In this document: piece after piece, positions 34,492 through 42,065 of the stretch
How the letters are laid out: each line of letters opens with the position of its first letter
Numbering within the stretch: position 1 is the stretch's first letter
Assembly: GCF_021603585.1 (NCBI RefSeq)
Contig: NZ_BQHI01000002.1
Span: 124,001-188,000 of the forward strand
Source: Pseudomonas sputi
GTDB taxonomy: Bacteria; Pseudomonadota; Gammaproteobacteria; Pseudomonadales; Pseudomonadaceae
Length of the DNA stretch: 64,000 nucleotides
Direction: 5' to 3'
The notes under the pieces: generated by a model
The model's database searches: none
Seen by the model: the letters and a program-made list of their open reading frames with translations, nothing else
Told to the model about the DNA's origin: nothing
Program-made: the position numbers and the translations under genes

Positions 34492-35061
34492 ATGGATGGC
34501 AGGCTGATTTACCTCATGGGACCTTCTGGCTCCGGCAAGGACAGTCTCATCGAGGCTGCGCGTGAACACTTGCGGGCGCTGAACTGCGAAGTCATGCGCC
34601 GGGTCATTACCCGTTCGGCCGAATCCGTGGGCGAGGATGCGATCGGTGTGACGCCGCAGGAGTTCGAGCACTGCCAGCGCGCAGGAAAGTTTTCGCTGGC
34701 GTGGGAGGCCAACGGTCTCGCCTACGGGATTCCGGTGGAAATGGATCAATGGTTGAAAGCCGGTAGACACGTCCTGGTGAACGGCTCTCGGGCGAACCTG
34801 AGGCAAGCGCTGGAAAGCTACCCGACCCTGGTGCCGGTGTTGCTGACGGTGCGAGATAACGTCTTGCGTGAGCGCCTGCTCCGGCGTGGCCGGGAGACGC
34901 GTGAGCAGGTCGATGCGAGGCTGGCCCGCAACGCGCTCTTCAAGGACAGGCGTTCAACTGACAGCCCTGTGCATCTGATCGACAATTCGGGTGACCTCGC
35001 GGATGCGGTCAATCATCTGCTGGAGCTGGTCAGGTTCAGCGCAATACCGGATCAAACTTGA
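34492..35061 (+). CDS. phnN: Ribose 1,5-bisphosphate phosphokinase PhnN
   Basis: This 189-residue P-loop kinase makes PRPP from ribose 1,5-bisphosphate, a step of phosphonate (C-P lyase) degradation. Walker A is LMGPSGSGKDSL near residue 7. The guanylate-kinase-like core follows, with FSLAWEANGLAYGIPVEMDQ near 78 and an Arg-rich lid RERLLRRGRETREQVDARLA near 135. It is usually found in a phn operon; here no other phn genes are adjacent, so it is an orphan copy or a salvage enzyme. The start MDGRLIYLMGP is chosen by family length; the ribosome site is weak. Its 3' end overlaps the convergent small membrane gene by 26 bases. Confidence 0.85.
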   Translation: MDGRLIYLMGPSGSGKDSLIEAAREHLRALNCEVMRRVITRSAESVGEDAIGVTPQEFEHCQRAGKFSLAWEANGLAYGIPVEMDQWLKAGRHVLVNGSRANLRQALESYPTLVPVLLTVRDNVLRERLLRRGRETREQVDARLARNALFKDRRSTDSPVHLIDNSGDLADAVNHLLELVRFSAIPDQT

Positions 35062-35215
35062 TCTTGCGCCCCGCCACCAGCGCCAACACGAACATCACCG
35101 AAAACACGCCGCACCCGATCAGGGGCAGGGATATTTCGCTTTCCTCGAACAGCGAGAAATGCCCGAGGCCACTCAATAAGGCGAGGATCAGAAATCCTGC
35201 AGCTGACTTGGACAT
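35036..35215 (-). CDS. Small two-helix membrane protein
   Basis: This 59-residue protein is called from the ATG preceded by AGGAGTACAGC. Two hydrophobic segments (AAGFLILALLSGLGHFSLF and LPLIGCGVFSVMFVLALVAG) are joined by a short acidic turn, and it ends in a basic tail. It is a probable inner-membrane hairpin protein. No function is recognised. It is downstream of, and probably cotranscribed with, the 75-residue gene at 35236-35463. Confidence 0.65.
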   Translation of the reverse strand: MSKSAAGFLILALLSGLGHFSLFEESEISLPLIGCGVFSVMFVLALVAGRKIKFDPVLR

Positions 35216-35235
35216 GCTGTACTCCTGAAGATATT

Positions 35236-35463
35236 TCAAAAAACCAGACGTTCAGTCGAATTCGCCGGCAACGCTTGTTCAGACTCGCTGACCGCTTGCG
35301 GGGCGAAGCTCTGGTCGCTCAACACCGCCCATTGCGGCGCCTTCTGCACTTGCAGGTAATGCGGCATGCGCGCGGCCACTCTCTCGTTGTCCTCGGGGAC
35401 GAAGTGAAAGCCCACCAGGGCGGCCAGTGCGATTGCGTTTGCGAACACGAGGGCGCTGTTCAT
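35236..35463 (-). CDS. Small protein with N-terminal membrane anchor or signal
   Basis: This 75-residue protein starts NSALVFANAIALAALVGFHF, an uncleaved anchor or signal sequence. About 50 polar residues (EDNERVAARMPHYLQVQKAP) follow and probably face the periplasm. GGAGACTCGTCTC precedes the ATG. It is followed after 20 bases by the two-helix protein, suggesting a small envelope operon. No family is recognised. Confidence 0.6.
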   Translation of the reverse strand: MNSALVFANAIALAALVGFHFVPEDNERVAARMPHYLQVQKAPQWAVLSDQSFAPQAVSESEQALPANSTERLVF

Positions 35464-35748
35464 GAGACGAGTCTCCGATTGTTCTTGTATAAGAACCGAT
35501 AAAGCAGCCGTCGTGCCAATAGTCTAACCGCTGTTAAGTCCTTTAAAAACAAGCATTTAGAATGGCTTTTCGAAGAGGGGGCATTGCATTCTGCAATGAT
35601 GGCTTTTTCGCGATGGTGCAAATTGCACGGTAAAACGTCCGGCACTCTTGCAGGGCGCCTGCCTACACTTAAAAAGCCCTGCGGACGACATGACAAAACA
35701 GGGCCCTGCCGTTAACATGCACGCCGTCTGTCGCACCGACAGTCCTGT

Positions 35749-35825
35749 GTCCCAGTAGCTCAATTGGATAGAGCATCCCCCTCCTAAGGGGAAGGTTGGC
35801 AGTTCGAACCTGCCCTGGGACACCA
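35749..35825 (+). tRNA. tRNA-Arg(CCT)
   Basis: 77 nt with encoded CCA. GTCCCAG pairs with CTGGGAC, and the anticodon loop CTCCTAA gives anticodon CCU, reading AGG. tRNA-Arg genes are frequent integration sites, and an accessory island begins right after this one. Confidence 0.97.
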
Positions 35826-35912
35826 TATAAATCAAGGCCTTTAGCGATTTAAGCTCTCACCGTAAAAACCCCGTGGGTGCAGAGTGGGTGCAAATGGATT
35901 GCTTCAGGCATT

Positions 35913-35951
35913 AAAAAGCCCCGCTCAGGTAAAGGCCTGTCGGGGCTTTTT
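35913..35951. terminator. Terminator at the left end of the island
   Basis: AAAAAGCCCCG (35913-35923) pairs with CGGGGCTTTTT (35941-35951) with inner CAGGT/GCCTG pairing. It is suitable for the minus-strand gene at 35975 and for the tRNA transcript. Confidence 0.88.
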
Positions 35952-35974
35952 TGTATCGGACATCGATTCGTGAA

Positions 35975-36508
35975 TTAAGGGATTTTCACGGATATCCCTG
36001 AGTTAGGTCCGGGAGGAACGCCCAAAGCCGGCTCTACGCCTGGAGAGTTACGAATATCCTCAAGTAACTGCTCGGGTGCAAATCTTCTTCCTATCACCGC
36101 CTCTGACTCTGGACGGGGCGCCGATGAGTGCTTTGCGCGATAAGCTACCAGCTCGGGGATTTGTTCTTCGATTGCCTTGAGACACAAGCCTCGGACGAAG
36201 TAGCGGTTGAATTCGCCTTCTGCGAGGGTTTCCGGTGCGTTATGTGGGACTTGTGCCAACGTGAACCCACCTTTTGGCTTGGCTCTCTGCTCTTGGCTTT
36301 TCATCAGCCGACGAGCTCTTATTTGATCAGCTAGCCAGTCATCCGAATGATTAGCTGCGGCCACTTTCAGCAGTTCTGGCCAGGCTTGCACTCCCTCCTC
36401 AGTCAGGCGCTTGCTAGTAAAAAGCCTATCCGTGCGAATGTCCGCTTCAATCTCTTGGACCATATGCTCGCGTGAGCGAGCATCGATATCCCTGTACTCA
36501 AGACCCAT
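35975..36508 (-). CDS. Conserved hypothetical protein of island/phage type
   Basis: This 177-residue soluble protein has GAGGGAGAACAACT before the ATG. It has an acidic helical N-terminus, a WPELLKVAAANHSDDWLADQ stretch, a central EFNRYFVRGLCLKAIEE segment, and a Pro/Gly-rich tail ending GVPPGPNSGISVKIP. The overall pattern (arginine-rich middle, PRPESE motif, PPGPNSG end) recalls proteins seen in prophage and integrative-element contexts, but I cannot name a function. It is downstream of the recombinase on the same strand. Confidence 0.6.
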   Translation of the reverse strand: MGLEYRDIDARSREHMVQEIEADIRTDRLFTSKRLTEEGVQAWPELLKVAAANHSDDWLADQIRARRLMKSQEQRAKPKGGFTLAQVPHNAPETLAEGEFNRYFVRGLCLKAIEEQIPELVAYRAKHSSAPRPESEAVIGRRFAPEQLLEDIRNSPGVEPALGVPPGPNSGISVKIP

Positions 36509-36634
36509 AGTTGTTCTCCCTCGGCCAATGACAGGCCAATTGCGTGCTGTCCGCTCCTGCGTTCGATACGCGCGGAACCATTGACGCTAGCACTTTGATG
36601 GCATTGGTCAAATTTGGCCAAGATAAGTGGTCGT

Positions 36635-37252
36635 TCAACGTTCCGATGAATCTCTAATTCGGAGAACTGTAGTGGTGGAGCAATTGGCGTGTCTCGCTGT
36701 TGCTCTGATTCCCAAGCCGGCAGCAAGCAACTCCTTCACTCGTTTGTGCAAATCGATGTCGACTGGGCGGCCTTGGTACTTGCCAGCCGCCTTCGCCTTC
36801 TTGATGCCCTGAGCCTGACGCTCGCGGCGCTGCTCGTAATCCTTGCGGGCGATGGCGGCCATCATTTCCACCAGCATCGAGTTAATGGCGCCCAGCATCC
36901 GCCCGGTGAATTCGTCGCCCTTGGTGTCCTGCATCCCCTGATGGCTCGTTGGCAGATCGAGCGCGACAATGCGCAGCCCCTTGGAGTCGATCGCAGTCTT
37001 GAGCTTCTGCCAATCCTCCACAGGAAGGCGTGAGAGGCGGTCTATCGACTCCACCAACAAGACGTCACCCTTGCGCGCATCTTTGAGCAGGCGCAACAGC
37101 TCAGGCCGATCTGCCGAGGCGCCGCTGGCGTTCTCCAAGTACACGCTCGCTATCACCTTGTTGTGGTCGGTGGCGAATTGCTCGAGCGATGCCCGGGCGC
37201 GGCCGGCGTCCTGCTCTTCGGTCGATGCTCGGAGGTATGCGCGGATGAACAT
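36635..37252 (-). CDS. Serine recombinase (resolvase/invertase family)
   Basis: This 205-residue small serine recombinase has the catalytic Ser as S10 in YLRASTEEQDAGRA. The supporting Arg motif is ESIDRLSRLPVEDW near residue 68, and an EMMAAIARKDYEQRRERQAQ helix lies near 130-150. A C-terminal helix-turn-helix (GLGIRATARHANCSTTTVLR) binds the crossover site. The full family length indicates an intact enzyme. It could resolve cointegrates, invert DNA or mobilise the island. It is divergent from the SIR2-like gene across a 216-base AT-rich gap that may hold its site. Confidence 0.93.
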   Translation of the reverse strand: MFIRAYLRASTEEQDAGRARASLEQFATDHNKVIASVYLENASGASADRPELLRLLKDARKGDVLLVESIDRLSRLPVEDWQKLKTAIDSKGLRIVALDLPTSHQGMQDTKGDEFTGRMLGAINSMLVEMMAAIARKDYEQRRERQAQGIKKAKAAGKYQGRPVDIDLHKRVKELLAAGLGIRATARHANCSTTTVLRIRDSSER

Positions 37253-37468
37253 GATGTGCTGTCCGTATCAGTTAGGGTGTTCTACTAATACTGTTGCACT
37301 ATGAGTGTCACTTATTAAGTGGAATGCGCAAATAAACGCGAATTTACGCGTATCAGCTCAGGCATACGCAAAAACTATGCTCGGAACCTAAGCTTCGATC
37401 TTGGATACTACCTGTGCCTTTTGCAGGCCTTGGCGGGCCGGCGTTGAACTTTGTAACTGGGGGGAGTG
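37253..37468. promoter_or_regulatory. AT-rich divergent region between recombinase and SIR2-like gene
   Basis: It contains short palindromes: CACTTATTAAGTG (about 37307-37319) and CGCG AATTTA CGCG (37337-37350). These could be recombinase binding sites or operators, but no family consensus could be matched. No third gene is visible. Confidence 0.35.
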
Positions 37469-38911
37469 ATGGAGCGAAAATTAACAGGATTGTTTCTCGG
37501 CGCGGGAGCCTCCTATAACGTCAGTATGCCTCTTGTTTGGGAGCTTACGGCAGAGCTAAAAAACTGGTTAACAGTTGAAAAGCTAAAGCGCTTTAATGCC
37601 GGTTGGAAAGAGGAGGGTGGTGGTCATGCGGACGAAGTTATAGAGGATTTTATATCTGTCTTGGCAAGGGACGATTTGCACTATGAAAGCATTCTAGGCT
37701 ACCTGGAAGTTCAGTCTAGAAGGCAGCGATCCTTATCTTCTGATTATCACTCGCTGTACGCATGGCTTGTACAGATGATTTATTACACGCTTTACTTTAA
37801 GCACGTCAAGGGCGCTGATTTTATTGTTAGAAATTTGGAATTCTATCGGGGGGTTGTGCACCTGTACGAAGAAAATACGCCTTTATGGGTTTTTTCGCTA
37901 AATCACGATTCGATCATTGAAATGATAGCAAAGAAATTTTCTATTCCTCTGTTCTCAGGGTTGAATTCCAGCGATATGAAGTTGCCTCGCCGAAATGGTG
38001 AGGGGGAAATAATAGGGTACATAAAAGTCGAGACTATCGATCAGCAGACGCTTGATCATGGCGCGATGAATTTTCCAAATCCTGGTGAGAAGGGAATTTA
38101 CTTATTGAAACTTCATGGCGCTCTTGATTTGTTCGCATTCAACGATGGGAATGATTTGTTGAAGCTAGTCCCTGACGAGGAAACGCCAGAGGCCGTGATC
38201 TCTGTTCTGAAGGCTGCGAATGAGGAACTGGTTTACCTTGCGCCAGGCGCTCCAGGGGGGATAGCGAGAGCTTTAAATGAAATCGCCTATGCGGATTCAG
38301 ATGGCGAAATGCAGTTCTTACGCCGGAGTTTGCTTTCCGGTGCTCGTAAGTTTCATGAGCATGGCTCTCAGGTCCTGCCAAAATCAATGCTGAATCACTT
38401 TAGATCGAATATAAATTTTTTAACTAACTTGGTTTGCGTTGGTTATGGGTTCGGTGATCATCATGTAAATGAGGTGATTAAAGGATGGCTGGAGTTTTCG
38501 TCAAAAAGATCGATAGATATTGTGAGCCCTGGTATCGCGCAGGTGCCTTCTTTTTTGCTGCATGTCGCGCCTCAGGTTCGGATTATCGACTCTGGTGCTG
38601 TAGAGTATTTTGACTCTATAGCTGGTATCGAAAGAACGCCGCTTGAACTTATGTCAAAAGAAATTGCCGCTGCTAGTCGTAAGGTTGGTCCTCAGCGAAG
38701 CGCTCAAATTCTTGAGGATTTTCGCCTAGCTGAGGAGCGCCGAACTGACGAGGCGGTAGCTCATGCGCTGGAAATTTATCACAGTATGGAAAACTGCAAC
38801 GAACAGGATGTTGAAAAGCTAGTAGAGCGCTTGAGAAGTGAAATAGGTTTATCTGATAAAGATTATTTCAGTCGGCTCCTTGCTCTTTTTAATGCTGATA
38901 AATGTACTTAA
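37469..38911 (+). CDS. SIR2-like NADase-type protein, candidate anti-phage defence effector
   Basis: This 480-residue protein has the marks of the SIR2-like branch found in bacterial immunity. The nucleotide-binding loop FLGAGASYN is at residues 9-17. VFSLNHDSIIE, with N145/H146/D147 in the place of the usual TNxD motif, follows near 142-151. LLKLHGALD has the likely catalytic H216, and VGYGFGDHHVNEVI at 324-337 corresponds to the C-terminal GYSFxDxH motif. An additional helical C-terminus (about 390-480) has no recognised domain. Relatives in ThsA, DSR, AVAST and SIR2-Argonaute systems deplete NAD+ when phage is sensed. No partner gene is adjacent, so it would be a single-gene system. Codon use and A+T content differ from the surrounding core genes. 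The ATG at 37469 is taken; a GTG three bases earlier is equally possible. Confidence 0.8.
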   Translation: MERKLTGLFLGAGASYNVSMPLVWELTAELKNWLTVEKLKRFNAGWKEEGGGHADEVIEDFISVLARDDLHYESILGYLEVQSRRQRSLSSDYHSLYAWLVQMIYYTLYFKHVKGADFIVRNLEFYRGVVHLYEENTPLWVFSLNHDSIIEMIAKKFSIPLFSGLNSSDMKLPRRNGEGEIIGYIKVETIDQQTLDHGAMNFPNPGEKGIYLLKLHGALDLFAFNDGNDLLKLVPDEETPEAVISVLKAANEELVYLAPGAPGGIARALNEIAYADSDGEMQFLRRSLLSGARKFHEHGSQVLPKSMLNHFRSNINFLTNLVCVGYGFGDHHVNEVIKGWLEFSSKRSIDIVSPGIAQVPSFLLHVAPQVRIIDSGAVEYFDSIAGIERTPLELMSKEIAAASRKVGPQRSAQILEDFRLAEERRTDEAVAHALEIYHSMENCNEQDVEKLVERLRSEIGLSDKDYFSRLLALFNADKCT

Positions 38912-38926
38912 TAATTGGGGGGCAGC

Positions 38927-39439
38927 TTAAATTTTGTCTTCAGCATGTATAGAGGCCGAGATAATAATCCCGCCCCACCTGCGTACGCCGATGCAGATCG
39001 CGACCGGGTTGCCGCTGGCGGTAGTGTTCTTGGCGCCGCCGAATGCATAGGACGGGGCGTTCTCATGAGATGTGCTTTGCTTCAGGCCAGTAGCCTGAGG
39101 ACTTAGCATCTGGATGACGCCCCCCGCTGCAAGCGCGATACCTGGTGCCAGGGTCGCGCCATTCGTTACGGAGCTCATAGCAATCAAAACAACTCCGAGC
39201 ACAGTTTGAAATAGGCCCGCGCGTTTGCTGCCGGCGATCACTGGGACGATCCGGATCTCTTGAGCTCCACCCAGCTTCAATTCCTTCTCGCCGATGTTCT
39301 TCCGATTCCGGAACACGGCGAACTCTAGACCCTTCTCCACAACACTCGCCGCCTTTGTGCAGTCCATTGCGCTCGCCAGTGCCTGCTGAAAAAACAGCAA
39401 CGCACAGGCCGACACGATGTAGCGTCCCTTGATGTACAC
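38927..39439 (-). pseudogene. Chimera: LprI-like signal region fused to the C-terminal part of phage tail assembly protein I
   Basis: This 170-codon frame starts with GTG behind AAAGGA. The first 38 or so residues are a signal peptide followed by MDCTKAASVVEK, which looks like the start of an LprI/DUF1311 periplasmic protein. From about residue 40 the sequence changes to the distal part of lambda-like gpI: EIRIVPVIAGSKRAGLFQTV, GGVIQMLSPQATGLK, SYAFGGAKNTTASGNPV and an end in ISASIHAEDKI. The N-terminal half of gpI is missing. It is most simply a recombination scar of a lost prophage; a functional secreted chimera is less likely. Confidence 0.75.
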
Positions 39440-39577
39440 GATGAATCCTTTGCCGTTGGAAGGTGAGAACCGCCGCGCAGGTTAATCCCTGCGCAACGAA
39501 TCTTGAACCCCGGCTTCAAGAGAACCGCTGATCCGGCCGATAACCCGTTCGGTGACTACAGAGTCGCGCGAAATCGC

Positions 39578-39605
39578 TTGATAGCATTTGGCCGGCGGCT
39601 ATCAT
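39578..39605 (+). promoter_or_regulatory. Sigma-70 promoter of the TPR response regulator
   Basis: TTGATA, 16 bases, TATCAT, with a leader of about 42 bases to the start at 39655. Confidence 0.6.
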
Positions 39606-39654
39606 CTGCGCGCCTGGAAATGGTCCATCTTCTTCAATTGCCTGGAAATCCTCG

Positions 39655-41259
39655 ATGCTGTCGTATCACCAAAAGAGTTTTCTGATCGTCGATGATTTCT
39701 CGGATTTCCGCAGTTCCGTGCGTTCGATGTTGCGCGAGTTGGGCGTCAAGGATGTGGACACCGCCGACACCGGTGAGCAGGCGCTGAAAATGTGTGCGCA
39801 GAAGTCCTACGATTTCATCCTCCAGGACTTCCACCTCGGTGACGGCAAGAAGAACGGTCAGCAGGTGCTGGAAGACCTGATGATGGAGAAGCTGATCAGC
39901 CACGAAGCGGTGTTCGTGATGGTCACGGCCGAAACCAGTCAGGCGATGGTACTCAGTGCCCTGGAGCACGAGCCGGACGCGTACTTGACCAAGCCGTTCA
40001 ACCGCTCCGGCCTGGCTCAGCGCCTGGAGCGTCTGGAGCAGCGCAAGACCCTGCTCAAGCCGATTTTGCAAGCCCTCGACCGCGGCAAACCGGTCGAGGT
40101 GCTCAACGCCTGCATCGCCCTGTGCAAGCAGGACATCCGTTATTCGCCGCTGTGCCTGCGCTATCGCGCCGATGCGTTGCGCGACATGAACCAGAACGAA
40201 GCGCTTGAGCGCCTTTACGACAGCATCATCGCCGACCGGCCGTTGCCGTGGGCGTTTGCCGGCTTGGGCAAGTTGCTGTTCAAGCGCGGTCAGGTCAGTC
40301 AGGCCAAGGGCGTGTACGAAAAAGCCCTGAAAGTCTTCCCGATGATGCCGGCGCTGTATGACGGCATGGCTGATGTGCTGGTCGCCGAAGGCGACACCAA
40401 AGGCGCGCAGCAGGTGCTGGAGGAAGCGATTCGCCTGTCGCCGCTGGCCGTGCGCCGTCAGGCGTTGCTGGGCAAGCTGGCGATGGCCAACGAAGATTTC
40501 GACACCGCTTCCCGGGCTTATCGCCAGGCGGTGAATCAGGGCGCGCAATCGCGGTTCAAGGATCCGGAAAGCAATCTGGGCCTGGCCCACGCGCTGATCA
40601 GCAAGGGCAGCGAGCGCGGGCTCGATACCCGTACGCGGCTGGAGATCAACACCACACTGAGTGCAGTGGCGAAAGAAAACCCGACCGATCCGGGCCTGCA
40701 GATTCGCGCGCGTCTGATGAAGGCTACAAGTCTGTTGCTCAACGATGCCGAGACCGCCGAAAAGCTCACCGAACAAGCGCTGATGCGCCTGGACGGCATG
40801 GAGCAGTTCATGAGCCCTGAGGCCGCGTTGCTGGTCGCCAAGCAATTGCAGATGCTCGGCCAGGCAGAGGCGGGCACGTCGATGCTCAAGAGCTGTGCGG
40901 AAATCTACGGCGATGACCCGACGGTGATGAAAGACATCGCCAAGCTCACCGATGACCCGACTATTCTCAGCTCCAGTAACGCCGCCGCCGACCTCAACCG
41001 GCAGGGCGTGCGCGTGTACAAGACCGGCAACCTGGTGGAGGCCCGCGAGGTGTTCCGCAAGGCGCTGAAGATGCAACCGAAGAACATCAGTATTGCGCTG
41101 AACATGGCTCAGTCGCTGCTGCACGGCACCGACACCAATGTGCCGTCGGCGGAGCTGGAAGAATGTCGGGCCTGCCTGAAACTGGTGGGCATGATGCCCG
41201 ATACCGACGCGCGTTATCCGCGTTATCAGAAGCTGAAAAGCAAGGCGTTTGGCGAATGA
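39655..41259 (+). CDS. Response regulator with C-terminal TPR array
   Basis: This 534-residue cytoplasmic protein has a receiver domain at residues 5-125, with FLIVDDFSDFRSS, the phospho-acceptor D58 in YDFILQDFHLGDG, VTAETSQ and the Lys of LTKPFNRSG. It is followed by a long alpha-helical TPR region (PWAFAGLGKLLFKRGQVSQA, ALYDGMADVLVAEGDTKGA and RVYKTGNLVEAREVFRKAL). There is no DNA-binding or enzymatic output domain, so the output is probably protein-protein interaction. The stop overlaps the start of the kinase gene (ATGA), so the two are a coupled pair. Related pairs occur throughout Pseudomonas; the pathway is not known to me. Confidence 0.85.
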   Translation: MLSYHQKSFLIVDDFSDFRSSVRSMLRELGVKDVDTADTGEQALKMCAQKSYDFILQDFHLGDGKKNGQQVLEDLMMEKLISHEAVFVMVTAETSQAMVLSALEHEPDAYLTKPFNRSGLAQRLERLEQRKTLLKPILQALDRGKPVEVLNACIALCKQDIRYSPLCLRYRADALRDMNQNEALERLYDSIIADRPLPWAFAGLGKLLFKRGQVSQAKGVYEKALKVFPMMPALYDGMADVLVAEGDTKGAQQVLEEAIRLSPLAVRRQALLGKLAMANEDFDTASRAYRQAVNQGAQSRFKDPESNLGLAHALISKGSERGLDTRTRLEINTTLSAVAKENPTDPGLQIRARLMKATSLLLNDAETAEKLTEQALMRLDGMEQFMSPEAALLVAKQLQMLGQAEAGTSMLKSCAEIYGDDPTVMKDIAKLTDDPTILSSSNAAADLNRQGVRVYKTGNLVEAREVFRKALKMQPKNISIALNMAQSLLHGTDTNVPSAELEECRACLKLVGMMPDTDARYPRYQKLKSKAFGE

Positions 41260-41948
41260 ACCAAGACGAGCAGGCACTGGATTTTTCCACGGTGATCGCC
41301 TCCACCGTGCACGACATGAAGAACTCTCTGGCGATGCTGATGCAGGCCCACAGCCAATGGCTGGCGCGCTTGCCCGAAGCGCAGCGCCAGGGGCCGGAGC
41401 AGGGCGTGATCGACTTCGAGTTCGCCCATCTCAACGGCATGCTGGTGCAGTTGCTCGGGCTGTACAAGCTCGGGGTCAATCAGATGCCGTTGCAACCGGC
41501 CTATCACGAGTTGGACGACTTCATCGAGGCGCAACTGGCGGCGCATCAGGACGTGTTCGCCAGCCGTGGCATCATCGCCACTTACGAAGTCGATCCGCTC
41601 AGTCCGCTGGGCTTCTTCGATCGTGAGCTGATCGCCTCGGTGCTGGGCAACTGCATCAACAACGCGATCCGCTACGCCCGTGAATCGCTGCTGATCACCG
41701 TCAGCGACGAAGCCGGGCAACTGGTGCTGAGCATCAATGACGACGGCGACGGTTACCCGGCCCAAATGCTTGAGCGCCAGTCCGATTATGTGCAGGGCAT
41801 CAACCACAGCAGTGGCAGCACTGGCCTTGGTCTGTACTTCGCCGGGCGCATCGCTGCGCTGCATCAGCGCAACGGTGTAGGCGGACGTACCGAAATCCGT
41901 AATGGCGGCCCGTTGGGCGGTGGTGTGTTCAGTATTTACCTGCCCTGA
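41256..41948 (+). CDS. Small soluble sensor histidine kinase
   Basis: This 230-residue kinase has no membrane segment and no separate sensor domain. The H-box is STVHDMKNSLAMLMQAHSQW near residue 16, the N-box LGNCINNAIRYARESL near 130, the G1 box INDDGDGYP near 162 and G2 SSGSTGLGLYFAGRIAAL near 187. The start is the ATG overlapping the upstream stop. It presumably phosphorylates D58 of the TPR response regulator, and its input may come through a partner protein. Confidence 0.85.
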   Translation: MNQDEQALDFSTVIASTVHDMKNSLAMLMQAHSQWLARLPEAQRQGPEQGVIDFEFAHLNGMLVQLLGLYKLGVNQMPLQPAYHELDDFIEAQLAAHQDVFASRGIIATYEVDPLSPLGFFDRELIASVLGNCINNAIRYARESLLITVSDEAGQLVLSINDDGDGYPAQMLERQSDYVQGINHSSGSTGLGLYFAGRIAALHQRNGVGGRTEIRNGGPLGGGVFSIYLP

Positions 41949-42065
41949 ATCACGGATTCATCGACCGGCATTCTTTTTGTTGGCCGCTGCTTGATATTCC
42001 GAACAGCCGAAGCCTATTTTGTCCGGGTCGCCGTTCGCGGCTCGCACAATAACAAGGATTGCGTC

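Larger units (their letters stand above)
35826..39500. mobile_element. Accessory island next to tRNA-Arg(CCT): degraded prophage/integrative element
   Basis: Between the tRNA and the conserved response-regulator gene lies a stretch visibly richer in A+T. It holds a hypothetical gene, a serine recombinase, a SIR2-like gene and a chimeric fragment of a lambda-like tail assembly gene. I found no tyrosine integrase and no direct repeat of the tRNA 3' end at the right side, so the original element has been eroded. The right edge must lie left of the housekeeping promoter at 39578. Confidence 0.7.

Noticed and set aside
34297-34806. Minus-strand frame overlapping phnN and the 51-codon frame
   Set aside because: No ribosome site and no family likeness, while phnN on the other strand has a clear P-loop.
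35826-39654. CRISPR array or direct att repeats in the island
   Set aside because: No regularly spaced repeats, and no copy of the tRNA 3' end near 39.5 kb could be found by eye.
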